Part shown: piece after piece, positions 42,892 through 50,530 of the stretch
How the letters are laid out: the number at the start of each line of letters is the position of its first letter
How positions within the stretch are numbered: position 1 is the first letter of the stretch
NCBI GenBank assembly: GCA_964544085.1
Contig: CAZIZT010000017.1
Coordinates: forward strand, 1-64,000
DNA: 64,000 nt
From: CAZIZT01 sp964544085
GTDB taxonomy: Bacteria; Campylobacterota_A; Desulfurellia; Desulfurellales; Hippeaceae
Reading direction: 5' to 3'
Notes under the pieces: model-generated
Databases searched by the model: none
What the model saw: only the letters and a program-made list of their open reading frames with translations
What the model was told of the DNA's origin: nothing
Position numbers and translations under genes: made by a program

Positions 42892-43853
42892 CCGTTACTC
42901 CTTTTATGGGAGGTTTTCAGCCCTAAACATTTGACAAAGGCTTCGTAGTATTCCTTGCCAAACTCGTTAATGAAAAACTCCTTCTCTTCCTTTAAAGCCT
43001 CAAAGGTTGTTTTGGGCATCTCTTTTCTATAGTCACGTTTCGATGTTAGGGCATCAAACACGTCACACATGGCACAGATGCGTGCGAATCGATTGATATC
43101 GGTTTTTCCGTAAGGATAACCACTGCCGTCTTTCCTTTCGTGATGTTCCAGCACTATCTTCAGAACCACCTGATCAAGTATCTTCATCTCGTTTTTCAGG
43201 ATCTCAACGCCCAGCAGCGGATGCTTTTTGATCTCTTCGAATTCCTCGGGTGTGAGCTTGCCCTTCTTGTTGACTATGTTCTTGTCGATGCGAATCATGC
43301 CGATATCATGTAGAAAGTAGCCTCTGGCTATCTTTTCGAGCTGTGCTCTGCTAATATCGGGAAAAAGTATGTGTGTTAACGTGGTGGCATAGGTACCAAC
43401 ATTGAACATGTGTATGGCAAGGTTGTGTGTCTCACTTTTTATCATGGAGAGAAAGGCACCAAGTGCTTCGGTGTCGTTAAGTGTATGGGCAATGAAAAGT
43501 GATATATCCCTATCTACATCTTCTATATCAGCTATCTTTCCCTCGCTTATAAGTCTTTCAAGCTGGTTTGTTAGCGAGACATAAACAGCGTACATTTTGT
43601 TTCTTTTTGAGATGGTTGGGTCATTGATTATCTGTTCCAGTGTACCTGTTATCTGTTGTCTGTATGATTTTAACTGGTGTGCCGGTATGTATATGAGCCT
43701 ATCGGCGTTGTTTTTAAAGACACTGCTGTCCTTGCTTAAGGGCGCATCTTTCGATAGCAATAGCACAGGTTGCGTTTCGTTCATCACATATATATCGAAC
43801 CCCCTTCTGGCAGAGGGTTGGAGTATGCTCATTCGAACCGGTACGAGTTTCAT
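42888..43853 (-). CDS. HD-GYP domain phosphodiesterase
   Basis: A 321-residue cytosolic protein. An N-terminal region of about 135 residues has no named domain; it resembles the PilZ-like or DUF3391-type leaders of other HD-GYP proteins only in length. The HD-GYP domain follows: GYFLHDIGMIRIDKNIVNKK holds the HD metal pair, and LEHHERKDGSGYPYG is the signature, with ARICAMCDVFDALTSKRDYR behind it. Hydrolysis of c-di-GMP is expected. It begins directly after cobO with no intervening base and overlaps uppP. Confidence 0.88.
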   Translation of the reverse strand: MKLVPVRMSILQPSARRGFDIYVMNETQPVLLLSKDAPLSKDSSVFKNNADRLIYIPAHQLKSYRQQITGTLEQIINDPTISKRNKMYAVYVSLTNQLERLISEGKIADIEDVDRDISLFIAHTLNDTEALGAFLSMIKSETHNLAIHMFNVGTYATTLTHILFPDISRAQLEKIARGYFLHDIGMIRIDKNIVNKKGKLTPEEFEEIKKHPLLGVEILKNEMKILDQVVLKIVLEHHERKDGSGYPYGKTDINRFARICAMCDVFDALTSKRDYRKEMPKTTFEALKEEKEFFINEFGKEYYEAFVKCLGLKTSHKRSNG

Positions 43854-44372
43854 CTATTTTTCTATGCCTGTGCGTGCCGTTACCCCTTTTCTAAAATAGT
43901 GCTTTAATTCACGCATCTCGGTTACCAGATCTGCGGCGTTTTTTATGCGCTGCGTTGCGTATCTGCCGGTTATCACAAGCTCTGTGTTATGGGCTTTTGT
44001 GCGCATCAGCTCAAGGAGTTCATCTTCGCTGAAGAGATTGAAGAAGACCGCAATATTTGCCTCATCCAGCACCACAAGGTCCCACCTGCCGCTTTTCAAT
44101 TCTTTCCTGGCATATTCGTAACCCTCTCTGGCAACGCGTATGTCTTCGTCAGAGGGTTTTGAGTGTATGAAGCCCTCTCTTCCGAACTGTTTCAGTGTGA
44201 GGTTTTCAAATTGCGCTAGGATTTTGTGCTCACTGTAGGATTGCCCTTTTACGAATTGAATAAAAAGCACTTTGAATCCGGCGCCAAGCGCGCGGACGGC
44301 AAGACCTATGGCAGCTGTGGTCTTTCCCTTGCCGTTGCCGGTATAGACATGGATAAAGCCGGTGCTATCCAT
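43854..44372 (-). CDS. cobO: ATP:corrinoid adenosyltransferase
   Basis: A 172-residue enzyme of the CobO/CobA/BtuR family that attaches the adenosyl group to cob(I)alamin. GNGKGKTTAAIGLAVRALGA is the P-loop, VLFIQFVKGQSYSEHKIL follows, and DLVVLDEANIA is Walker B. No other cobalamin genes are near, so it may serve salvage as well as synthesis. The B12-dependent ribonucleotide reductase at 56494-58689 requires its product. It overlaps torD by 8 bases. Confidence 0.9.
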   Translation of the reverse strand: MDSTGFIHVYTGNGKGKTTAAIGLAVRALGAGFKVLFIQFVKGQSYSEHKILAQFENLTLKQFGREGFIHSKPSDEDIRVAREGYEYARKELKSGRWDLVVLDEANIAVFFNLFSEDELLELMRTKAHNTELVITGRYATQRIKNAADLVTEMRELKHYFRKGVTARTGIEK

Positions 44373-44970
44373 CTACAAACTCCTTTAGCAGCCTTTTTTC
44401 CTTCTCAAGGAAACGTTGACCTATACTTGCCATGCCCTTGTAAAAAATATGCGCATATTCATACTTCTGCGTATCTTCGAAGAAGCGTGGTACCCACTGG
44501 AAGAGATGGTCGAAGAAGAAACGTTTAAAAACGGGTTTGCACCCTTCACTGTTTTCAATTAGAAAGGCTGCAAATTCGAGTTCGAAGCTTACCAGATCGG
44601 GAAACTCCTTGTCGCTAAAAACCTTTAGGCCGCAATCGGCGTAGATTTGCGCAACCTCTTGACTTGCGTTACCGTAAATGGTGCCCTCGGTGTAGTAGGA
44701 TTCGTAGGGATGCAGTGGTGTGGTGGGGTAGTTGGAGATGAACATGGATGTATAGATGGCCTGCCACTGATAGAGCTGGAGGGTTTGAAGCTGTTTTAAA
44801 CCCTTTTTCAACAGACGCAAGCCGCTAAGTCTGTAGCCATGTTTGTTCAAGTTTCTGTAATGGTCACTTACAAGCTGCAGGCTCTTTTTGATTATCTGCC
44901 CGAACCCCTCCTGAGGATAGGTGAAGCCTATGCTTAAGAATTTGTATAGCGCTATTCTGTCCTGTTCCAT
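44365..44970 (-). CDS. TorD/DmsD-family molybdoenzyme chaperone
   Basis: A 201-residue all-helical cytosolic protein. PLHPYESYYTEGTIYG near residue 82 and HLFQWVPRFFED near 160 correspond to the conserved patches of TorD-family chaperones, which hold molybdoenzyme subunits during cofactor insertion. No molybdoenzyme lies next to it; the candidate client in this window is the oxidoreductase at 13177-14844, though an unseen one elsewhere is just as possible. It is the first gene of the operon running to 36974 and has a good promoter. Confidence 0.8.
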   Translation of the reverse strand: MEQDRIALYKFLSIGFTYPQEGFGQIIKKSLQLVSDHYRNLNKHGYRLSGLRLLKKGLKQLQTLQLYQWQAIYTSMFISNYPTTPLHPYESYYTEGTIYGNASQEVAQIYADCGLKVFSDKEFPDLVSFELEFAAFLIENSEGCKPVFKRFFFDHLFQWVPRFFEDTQKYEYAHIFYKGMASIGQRFLEKEKRLLKEFVDG

Positions 44971-45002
44971 AAGCGTTCCTTTCGAAACTTACTTGGACAA
45001 AA

Positions 45003-45030
45003 AGTATAGCATGAAAAACCACCCTGTCAA
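45003..45030 (-). promoter_or_regulatory. Promoter of the torD-cobO-mutS2-dnaG operon
   Basis: Minus strand: TTGACA (45025-45030), a 16-base spacer and TATACT (45003-45008). Predicted start near 44996, 26 bases before the torD ATG. Confidence 0.75.
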
Positions 45031-45057
45031 ATAGTTGAGATAAAATTACTGTAGAGC

Positions 45058-45086
45058 TTGTATGTGGGGCGCTTGTGTTGTACAAT
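45058..45086 (+). promoter_or_regulatory. Promoter of the lytic transglycosylase gene, close to the start codon
   Basis: TTGTAT (45058-45063), a 17-base spacer and TACAAT (45081-45086). The expected transcription start, near 45093, falls at the tandem ATG codons of the gene (45091 and 45094), and no Shine-Dalgarno sequence is present. This predicts a leaderless message. Confidence 0.5.
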
Positions 45087-45090
45087 TTAA

Positions 45091-46017
45091 ATGATGATTA
45101 GAATTCTTTTTCTTGTTTTCATTGTCGTTCCGCTTACGGCACACGCATTTACACGCGAATATATTCTGCATTACCTGACAAGCGACAAAAGGCTGGATAA
45201 GCCCTACGTTGAGAATTTCCTGAAGCGCGTAAAGCTCCTTAAGCCTGTGATCAGGTTGCAGAAAGCAAAGCCGGTAAAGTGGTATCAGTACAAACGCTTT
45301 TTTGTAAACAAAAAACATATCAAACTGGGCGAAGAGTTTTTAAGGAAACATCACCGTCTACTTGGTGCGGTGGAGAGGAAATATGGGGTGAGCAGGTATA
45401 TCATCGTTGCGATACTTGGCATTGAAAGCTACTACGGTAGGTATCACCCTAAATTTACGATAGCCAATACCCTATACACGCTGAGTGTAACCTCACGCAG
45501 AGCACGCTACTTCCTGGAAGAGTTGAAGTACTTTCTTATTTTTGCAAAGAAAAACAACCTTGATCCTTTTAGTATAAAGGGGTCCTACGCAGGAGCAGTT
45601 GGCATGGCTCAATTCATGCCCGACAATATCTTTAAATACGGTGTGGACTTTGACGGTGATAAAAAGGTGGATCTAATCAACAGTGTGAAGGATGCGGTGG
45701 CAAGCATAGCAAACTTTTTACACAAACACGGATGGAATGCATCGGAACCTGTTGTCATACAGATCAAGCCTTATTGTTACATCACAACGAGGAGTATTCT
45801 TGTTAGACGTATTGCATGCTGCATGTCCATATGGCCCAAGAGGAGATTTTACAACATGAAGGTCAGGTTGCTGGAATTTGAGGAGAGGCATGGGAAATCG
45901 CAGTGGGCTTGTTTTAAGAATTTCTTTGTATTGATGCGTTACAATCCCAGCCGCATGTATGCCCTCTCTGTAGCGCTTCTTGCTGAGAAACTCAGGCGTT
46001 TTCATGGCCGGATATAA
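45091..46017 (+). CDS. MltB-family lytic transglycosylase
   Basis: A 308-residue periplasmic protein with a signal peptide (hydrophobic residues 3-16, cleavage near AHA-FT). IIVAILGIESYYGRYHPKF carries the catalytic Glu of the SLT_2/MltB family, and GSYAGAVGMAQFMPDNIFKYGV then DFDGDKKVDLINSVKDAVAS are family hallmarks. It cleaves glycan strands to 1,6-anhydro ends. There is no lipobox Cys at the cleavage site, so it is soluble rather than lipid-anchored. Two ATGs lie in tandem, and the second may be the true start. Confidence 0.88.
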   Translation: MMIRILFLVFIVVPLTAHAFTREYILHYLTSDKRLDKPYVENFLKRVKLLKPVIRLQKAKPVKWYQYKRFFVNKKHIKLGEEFLRKHHRLLGAVERKYGVSRYIIVAILGIESYYGRYHPKFTIANTLYTLSVTSRRARYFLEELKYFLIFAKKNNLDPFSIKGSYAGAVGMAQFMPDNIFKYGVDFDGDKKVDLINSVKDAVASIANFLHKHGWNASEPVVIQIKPYCYITTRSILVRRIACCMSIWPKRRFYNMKVRLLEFEERHGKSQWACFKNFFVLMRYNPSRMYALSVALLAEKLRRFHGRI

Positions 46018-46037
46018 TTTACCTTTACGTTAACAGG

Positions 46038-46066
46038 TTGATTTTGCTTATCATAAGCGGTATAAT
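46038..46066 (+). promoter_or_regulatory. Promoter with palindromic spacer, OYE/nitroreductase operon
   Basis: TTGATT (46038-46043), a 17-base spacer and perfect TATAAT (46061-46066). The spacer contains a perfect 13-base palindrome, GCTTAT-C-ATAAGC (46046-46058), and the -10 box is itself flanked by GCGG and CCGC. This layout suits a repressor that blocks polymerase, perhaps responding to an electrophile or redox signal. Confidence 0.6.
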
Positions 46067-46096
46067 CCGCCAAAAACCAGACAGCAGGAGGCGGTC

Positions 46097-48100
46097 ATGG
46101 ATGAAGCCATCAAATTTCTGTTTACACCCATAAAGGTCAACTCTATGGAACTTTCAAATCGTATTGCCATGCCTTCGATGCATCTGAACTTTACAAAAAA
46201 TGGTGAGGTTACAGACAGGTTCATCGCCTTTTACAGGGAAAGGGCAAAGGGCGGTGTTGGCCTGATTGTTGTTGGTGGATGTGCAGTCAACACGACTGCT
46301 GGTGGGGACATGCTCATCGGCATTTACGATGACAGATTTCTTTCAGGATTAAAGAGGCTCACCGAGACACTACATCGGGCTGGTGATACAAGGATAGCTG
46401 CCCAGCTCTATCATGCCGGGCGTTATGCAATGTCTGCATTTATTGGCACAAAACCGGTTGCACCCTCTCCGGTAGCATCGAGGCTAACGGGCGAGGTGCC
46501 ACACGAGTTGACCGTTGAGGAGATAACACGCATAGAGGATGATTTTGCTGAGGCTGCAGCAAGAGCCAAAAAGGCTGGCTTTGATGCTGTTGAGCTGCTC
46601 TTCTCAGCAGGGTATCTGGTTTCTCAGTTCCTTTCGCCACTCACCAACAGACGTACCGATCAGTACGGTGGGAGCCTGGAAAATAGGGCGCGTTTTGGGG
46701 TTGAGGTGATAAGGAAGGTTCGTGAAGCTGTTGGTGGCCGGTTTCCTGTGATAATAAGGCAGGGCGGAAGCGATTTTGTAAAGGGATCCAATGATTCAGC
46801 TACGATACTTGAAGCGGTTAAGCTTTTTGCCGAAGCCGGTGTTGATATGATCAACGTGACGGGGGGCTGGCACGAGACACGTGTGCCACAGATAGCCGGC
46901 GCTGTACCCCATGCAGCTTTCGCTTATCTGGCTTATGGCATAAAAAAGGTAACAGGAAAGCCAACAATAATTTCAAACAGGATACCTACACCGCACTTAG
47001 CCGGTGCTTTGATTCGTGATGGATGGGGTGATCTTGTCAATATGGGCAGACCGCTTATAGCCGATCCCTATTTGCCGCAAAAGGCAAGAGAAGGTCAACC
47101 CATAAGACCCTGTATTGCGTGTAACCAGATGTGCTTTGACGCTGTTTTTACGGGCAAGCCGGTTAGCTGTACGGTTAATCCTTTCGCGTCAAGGGAATTG
47201 GAGTTTGGCTCGGAGGAACTGAGCAAGGCAAAGGATAGATTGAAGGTGGTCATTGTTGGGGGTGGTGCTGCTGGTATGAGTGCGGCTATTACCCTGGCAG
47301 AAAGAGGGCATCATGTTGTCGTTTACGAGAAGGATGCGGTAGGGGGAAAGTTGCAGGCTGCAGCAGCACCTTACGATAAGAGGGATTTTTTGCGTCTGAA
47401 GGAGTATTACACAAGAATGGCTGAAAGGCTTGGAGTTGAGATTATTGGCAGGGAAGCTACCGTTGATGCGATAAAAAAAGAAGAGCCTGACAGGGTTGTA
47501 GTGGCCACAGGGTCTAAACCTGTGGTACCGCCGATCGATATAGAGTGCGAGCCCCTGTTTGCCGAAGATGTATTGCTCGGGAGGGTTGCCGTAGGTGATA
47601 GCGTTGTGATTGTGGGTGGAGGGGCTGTAGGTGTTGATGTTGCCCTATACTTGCTTGAACACTCGACGATAAACGGTGAGCAGACAAAGTTTCTGCTGAA
47701 ATGGGATGCGGAAGGAGTGGAGAGAATAAGGCACCTTGCCGTGGAAGGTTTTAAGGACATAACAATCGTTGAAATGCTACCCGATATAGGTAAAGACATT
47801 GGCAAAACAACACGCTGGATAGCTTTGAAGGAATTAAAGGACGCAGGTGTGAGGATGCTAACCAACACAAAAGTTATAGCTATAAGACAAGGCTGCGTTG
47901 TTGTTGAAACTCCATCGGGAAAAGCGGAACTCCAGGCCGATACGATTATTCTTGCAGCTGGCTACCGTTCGGAGAATGCGCTCGCCGATAAATTGAAGGA
48001 TGTTTTTGGTGGGGCTGTGTATGTAATTGGCGATGCTGAAAGGGTGGGAAAGTTGCCAGATGCTATACGAGCAGGATTCGAGCTTGGTTTGAGATTGTAA
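46097..48100 (+). CDS. Old-yellow-enzyme/2,4-dienoyl-CoA reductase-type NADH:flavin oxidoreductase
   Basis: A 667-residue iron-sulfur flavoprotein related to 2,4-dienoyl-CoA reductase and 2-enoate reductase. An N-terminal FMN TIM barrel (1-340) has QLYHAGRYA and LVSQFLSPLTNRRTDQYGGS. A [4Fe-4S] site follows in CIACNQMCFDAVFTGKPVSC and the next Cys-rich turn. Two Rossmann folds are seen: KVVIVGGGAAGMSAAITLAE for FAD and SVVIVGGGAVGVDVAL for NAD(P)H. It reduces activated C=C bonds; the substrate is unknown. GGAGG precedes the ATG. It is co-transcribed with the nitroreductase 18 bases downstream. Confidence 0.9.
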   Translation: MDEAIKFLFTPIKVNSMELSNRIAMPSMHLNFTKNGEVTDRFIAFYRERAKGGVGLIVVGGCAVNTTAGGDMLIGIYDDRFLSGLKRLTETLHRAGDTRIAAQLYHAGRYAMSAFIGTKPVAPSPVASRLTGEVPHELTVEEITRIEDDFAEAAARAKKAGFDAVELLFSAGYLVSQFLSPLTNRRTDQYGGSLENRARFGVEVIRKVREAVGGRFPVIIRQGGSDFVKGSNDSATILEAVKLFAEAGVDMINVTGGWHETRVPQIAGAVPHAAFAYLAYGIKKVTGKPTIISNRIPTPHLAGALIRDGWGDLVNMGRPLIADPYLPQKAREGQPIRPCIACNQMCFDAVFTGKPVSCTVNPFASRELEFGSEELSKAKDRLKVVIVGGGAAGMSAAITLAERGHHVVVYEKDAVGGKLQAAAAPYDKRDFLRLKEYYTRMAERLGVEIIGREATVDAIKKEEPDRVVVATGSKPVVPPIDIECEPLFAEDVLLGRVAVGDSVVIVGGGAVGVDVALYLLEHSTINGEQTKFLLKWDAEGVERIRHLAVEGFKDITIVEMLPDIGKDIGKTTRWIALKELKDAGVRMLTNTKVIAIRQGCVVVETPSGKAELQADTIILAAGYRSENALADKLKDVFGGAVYVIGDAERVGKLPDAIRAGFELGLRL

Positions 48101-48118
48101 GATAGCCAAGGAGGGCGT

Positions 48119-48706
48119 ATGGCGCTTAAGGACTTGATAAAAAAGGCTCGTTCCTATAGACGTTTTGACGAAAGCGTCAAGGTTGGTATGGATACGCTGG
48201 AGGATATCGTCTCCTGTCTACGATACATATCCAGCGCAAAAAACCTGCAGCCGTTGAAGTATGTGCTCTGCTCGAATAGAGAGGTTGGTCTGCGCATTTT
48301 TTCTACGCTTCAGTGGGCCGGTTATTTGAGTGACTGGAAGGGACCAGCAGAGGGTGAGCGTCCGGTTGCTTACATAGTGATACTGAAGGATAGGAATATC
48401 TCGAACGAAAACTACGTCTGTTACGATGCTGGTATTGCTATTCAAACGATAATGCTCCTGCTTGTGGAAAGAGGACTTGGTGGGTGCACAATTGCAGCCA
48501 TTGACAGAGAGAGGCTTTCCGAAATCCTTGAGCTTGAAAAGCATCTTGAGATTCTTTGTGTCGTAGCCATTGGAAAACCCTCTGAGAATGTGGTAGTGGT
48601 GGATGCCAAAGATGGTGAAATCCGCTACTATCGTGACGAAAAGGGCACTCACTATGTGCCCAAACGCCCGGTTGGGGAGCTAATCTACAAAAAAATCCCT
48701 GAGTAA
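48119..48706 (+). CDS. Nitroreductase-family flavoprotein
   Basis: A 195-residue FMN protein. KKARSYRRFDESVKV at the N-terminus is the usual RRSxRxF-type phosphate-binding arm. YDAGIAIQTIMLLLVERGLGG matches the central helix, and LCVVAIGKP leads into the last strand. Members reduce quinones, nitro groups or enones with NAD(P)H. Pairing with the OYE-type enzyme suggests a joint role in reducing unsaturated or toxic electrophiles (inference). A hairpin terminator follows at once. Confidence 0.8.
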   Translation: MALKDLIKKARSYRRFDESVKVGMDTLEDIVSCLRYISSAKNLQPLKYVLCSNREVGLRIFSTLQWAGYLSDWKGPAEGERPVAYIVILKDRNISNENYVCYDAGIAIQTIMLLLVERGLGGCTIAAIDRERLSEILELEKHLEILCVVAIGKPSENVVVVDAKDGEIRYYRDEKGTHYVPKRPVGELIYKKIPE

Positions 48707-48714
48707 GCGGGACT

Positions 48715-48739
48715 CTGCCGGCACTACCCGTGCCGGCAG
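48715..48739. terminator. Perfect 10-bp hairpin between convergent operons
   Basis: CTGCCGGCAC (48715-48724) pairs with GTGCCGGCAG (48730-48739) around TACCC. It separates the nitroreductase and SLH genes. No T run follows on either strand. Confidence 0.6.
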
Positions 48740-48743
48740 GTGA

Positions 48744-50138
48744 TTAATCGAGCAGAAGATTGGAGCCTCCGCTGCTGCTGTTGTTTGTATTAGATGTTGG
48801 TGTGGTTGAAGGTGTCGGGTTCACATACGGGTCACACTTTGTCTGGATAATGTAGGATGGCGTTGAAGTAAGACTCCTTTCGCTTAAAGAGTAGAGCATC
48901 TCACACAGATTCTTCTTTTGCGTTATGTCGAGTTTATCGAAACCATTTTTAAGTGCTGTCTCGAGCGTGTAAACCACCTTCATGTTAAGCGTTTCATTGT
49001 CAAAGTTCGACAGCGTCACAGGAACTGTCTTGTCAAGTTTTTTACCATCGAAGAGAGCTCTATAGAAGTAGACAAATGTGCCAATCTGCGATGAAGACAT
49101 ACCGTTGCTCTTTAGCATAATAGGCAGAATTGCACCTATAGGCAGTTGATAGCTACCCGCCGCTGTCTCTTTGAGGAAGCTTTTGTTTTCGTTTATGAAT
49201 GTCTCGGCATAACCTGAATCTCCAAAGTGTACCCATATTTTAAGTTCGGAAGCGTTATCGGGCCAGTTGGTGTAGATTGAGCTAAGCGTGTTTTCGCTTG
49301 CATTGACCAACAACTTGTCAATCTCTATGGAGTAATTGAATTCACCTGTTACGTTGTCTGATGCTGGCGAGATTGGTGTAGACTTACCTATAGAGTTACA
49401 CCAGTTTTCAACATTTTCGTAAAATTGCGCAGCGTATTGAGTTTTTACATCGAGTTTTACGCTCTTTAGCGGTTTTCCCCCAGCAAGTAGATAGATCACT
49501 TTGGTTATCTGGGCACGTGTAAGCGGGTCTTCATCCCTGAAGGTTCCGTCGGGAAAACCATTCACGTAACCAAAAAGAGCAGCCGTCTTTATGTAGGGGC
49601 AGTCCCACTTATCAACAGGTATGTCTTTAAATGGTGAAGTATCACATGATGATGGTTTGATGCCGAGAGCGCTGATCAGAAGATACACGAAAAAACCACG
49701 TCTCATTATCCAGTTAGGGTGAAATTCTCCATCAGGTTGAGCGAGATTCAACCCGATGTTTTTCAATGCCTCAACGTAGGGTGCATACCATGCGTCGGTT
49801 GGTACGTCTGGATAGGGATTCTTTTCTATGCTTCCCTGTGGTGGGATCTCTATCATGTGCTCCCCGTAGATTTCATCCAGACGTTTTAGGGCACGCGCTA
49901 TAAGCGTAACCGTTTCTGCGTTTGTTACATTCTTGTCGGGCTTGAATGTTCCGTCGGGATAGCCTGTTATCAGCCCGTCATTGTAAGCTGATTCCACATA
50001 ATAGTATGCCCAGTGTGTAGAAGGTAGATCTGAAAAACGGGATTGCGAAAAAGAAAGTGTGGGATACAATAAGAGCGTCAGAACTATAAAACCTACCACT
50101 AAGCCCCAGTTTCGGCGCGAGGGAGATACGACAGCCAT
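48744..50138 (-). CDS. S-layer homology (SLH) domain exported protein
   Basis: A 464-residue secreted protein with a signal peptide (hydrophobic 14-30, cleavage near SFS-QS). Three SLH modules cover about residues 34-230: FSDLPSTHWAYYYVESAY, PYPDVPTDAWYAPYVEA and PFKDIPVDKWDCPYIKTA, the first and third followed by GYPDGTF or GFPDGTF and the second by the variant QPDGEF. SLH modules bind the cell wall or secondary polymers. The rest (230-445) is unrecognised, and the tail is rich in Thr, Ser and Asn. GGAGGTTGACGCG precedes the ATG. Confidence 0.85.
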   Translation of the reverse strand: MAVVSPSRRNWGLVVGFIVLTLLLYPTLSFSQSRFSDLPSTHWAYYYVESAYNDGLITGYPDGTFKPDKNVTNAETVTLIARALKRLDEIYGEHMIEIPPQGSIEKNPYPDVPTDAWYAPYVEALKNIGLNLAQPDGEFHPNWIMRRGFFVYLLISALGIKPSSCDTSPFKDIPVDKWDCPYIKTAALFGYVNGFPDGTFRDEDPLTRAQITKVIYLLAGGKPLKSVKLDVKTQYAAQFYENVENWCNSIGKSTPISPASDNVTGEFNYSIEIDKLLVNASENTLSSIYTNWPDNASELKIWVHFGDSGYAETFINENKSFLKETAAGSYQLPIGAILPIMLKSNGMSSSQIGTFVYFYRALFDGKKLDKTVPVTLSNFDNETLNMKVVYTLETALKNGFDKLDITQKKNLCEMLYSLSERSLTSTPSYIIQTKCDPYVNPTPSTTPTSNTNNSSSGGSNLLLD

Positions 50139-50228
50139 CGCGTCAACCTCCTTCTGTTTTTTAGTATTTGTTTATCGGAAGTGTTTTCATTTAAACCAAT
50201 GATGCTGATACAATGGAATGTTCATAAA

Positions 50229-50257
50229 AAAATAGGTACGAAAACAAATTATGTCAA
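50229..50257 (-). promoter_or_regulatory. Promoter of the SLH protein gene
   Basis: Minus strand: TTGACA (50252-50257), a 17-base spacer and TATTTT (50229-50234). Predicted start near 50222, giving a leader of about 84 bases. Confidence 0.55.
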
Positions 50258-50312
50258 GGGTGAATATTGGATTGTTTGCGCTTTTTTATTCTCCTAATTG
50301 AGAATTTTTCAC

Positions 50313-50341
50313 TTGCAATTCGTTTGGCCGTGTGATAGTAT
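50313..50341 (+). promoter_or_regulatory. Promoter of the DAHP synthase attenuator
   Basis: TTGCAA (50313-50318), a 17-base spacer and TAGTAT (50336-50341, four of six). Predicted start near 50348, only about three bases before the leader-peptide ATG at 50351, which has no Shine-Dalgarno sequence. Confidence 0.55.
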
Positions 50342-50350
50342 GCGTGCGTT

Positions 50351-50428
50351 ATGAAGGAAGTAGTCGTTAATTATTTTAGCTATTTTACATATTTCTGGTT
50401 TTACTATGAGAGGTGGCGGTCTACCTGA
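50351..50428 (+). CDS. Aromatic-rich leader peptide of the DAHP synthase attenuator
   Basis: A 25-residue frame (ATG 50351, TGA 50426-50428). Residues 8-22 hold eleven aromatic codons: Tyr at 8, 11, 14, 18 and 19; Phe at 9, 12, 15 and 17; Trp at 16 and 22. That is 11 of 25 residues, covering all three end products of the shikimate pathway. It lies between a promoter and a strong terminator just ahead of the pathway's first enzyme, the arrangement of a ribosome-mediated attenuator such as trpL or pheL. Start and stop positions suit RNA pairings at 50365-50371 and 50421-50434. Confidence 0.85.
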   Translation: MKEVVVNYFSYFTYFWFYYERWRST

Positions 50429-50466
50429 TTAACGTGCCGTGAATCGTTTTCGAGCCGTTTGGGTAG
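50365..50466 (+). promoter_or_regulatory. Alternative RNA pairings (1:2 and 2:3) of the attenuator
   Basis: Segment 1 (CGTTAAT, 50365-50371) is fully complementary to segment 2 (ATTAACG, 50428-50434). Segment 2 can instead pair with segment 3: CTACC (50421-50425) with GGTAG (50462-50466), and AACG (50431-50434) with CGTT (50456-50459). Segment 3 is also the left arm of the terminator. A ribosome stalled on the aromatic codons (50372-50416) would hide segment 1 and allow the 2:3 antiterminator. Confidence 0.65.
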
Positions 50467-50498
50467 GCGCCACAAGGCCCAACCCAAACGGCTTTTTT
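50453..50498 (+). terminator. Attenuator terminator upstream of DAHP synthase
   Basis: AGCCGTTTGGGT (50453-50464) pairs perfectly over 12 bases with ACCCAAACGGCT (50482-50493). The 17-base loop contains a further GGC/GCC pairing, and TTTTTT follows (50493-50498). It lies 33 bases before the structural gene and after the leader peptide, so it can only act as a conditional terminator of this operon. Confidence 0.88.
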
Positions 50499-50530
50499 AT
50501 TTGTTTTTAAAAAAATTGAGGGGGTGCATG

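Noticed and set aside
50459..50530. DAHP synthase starting at 50459
   Set aside because: That start lies inside the attenuator terminator stem; the Thermotoga-type N-terminus begins at 50531.
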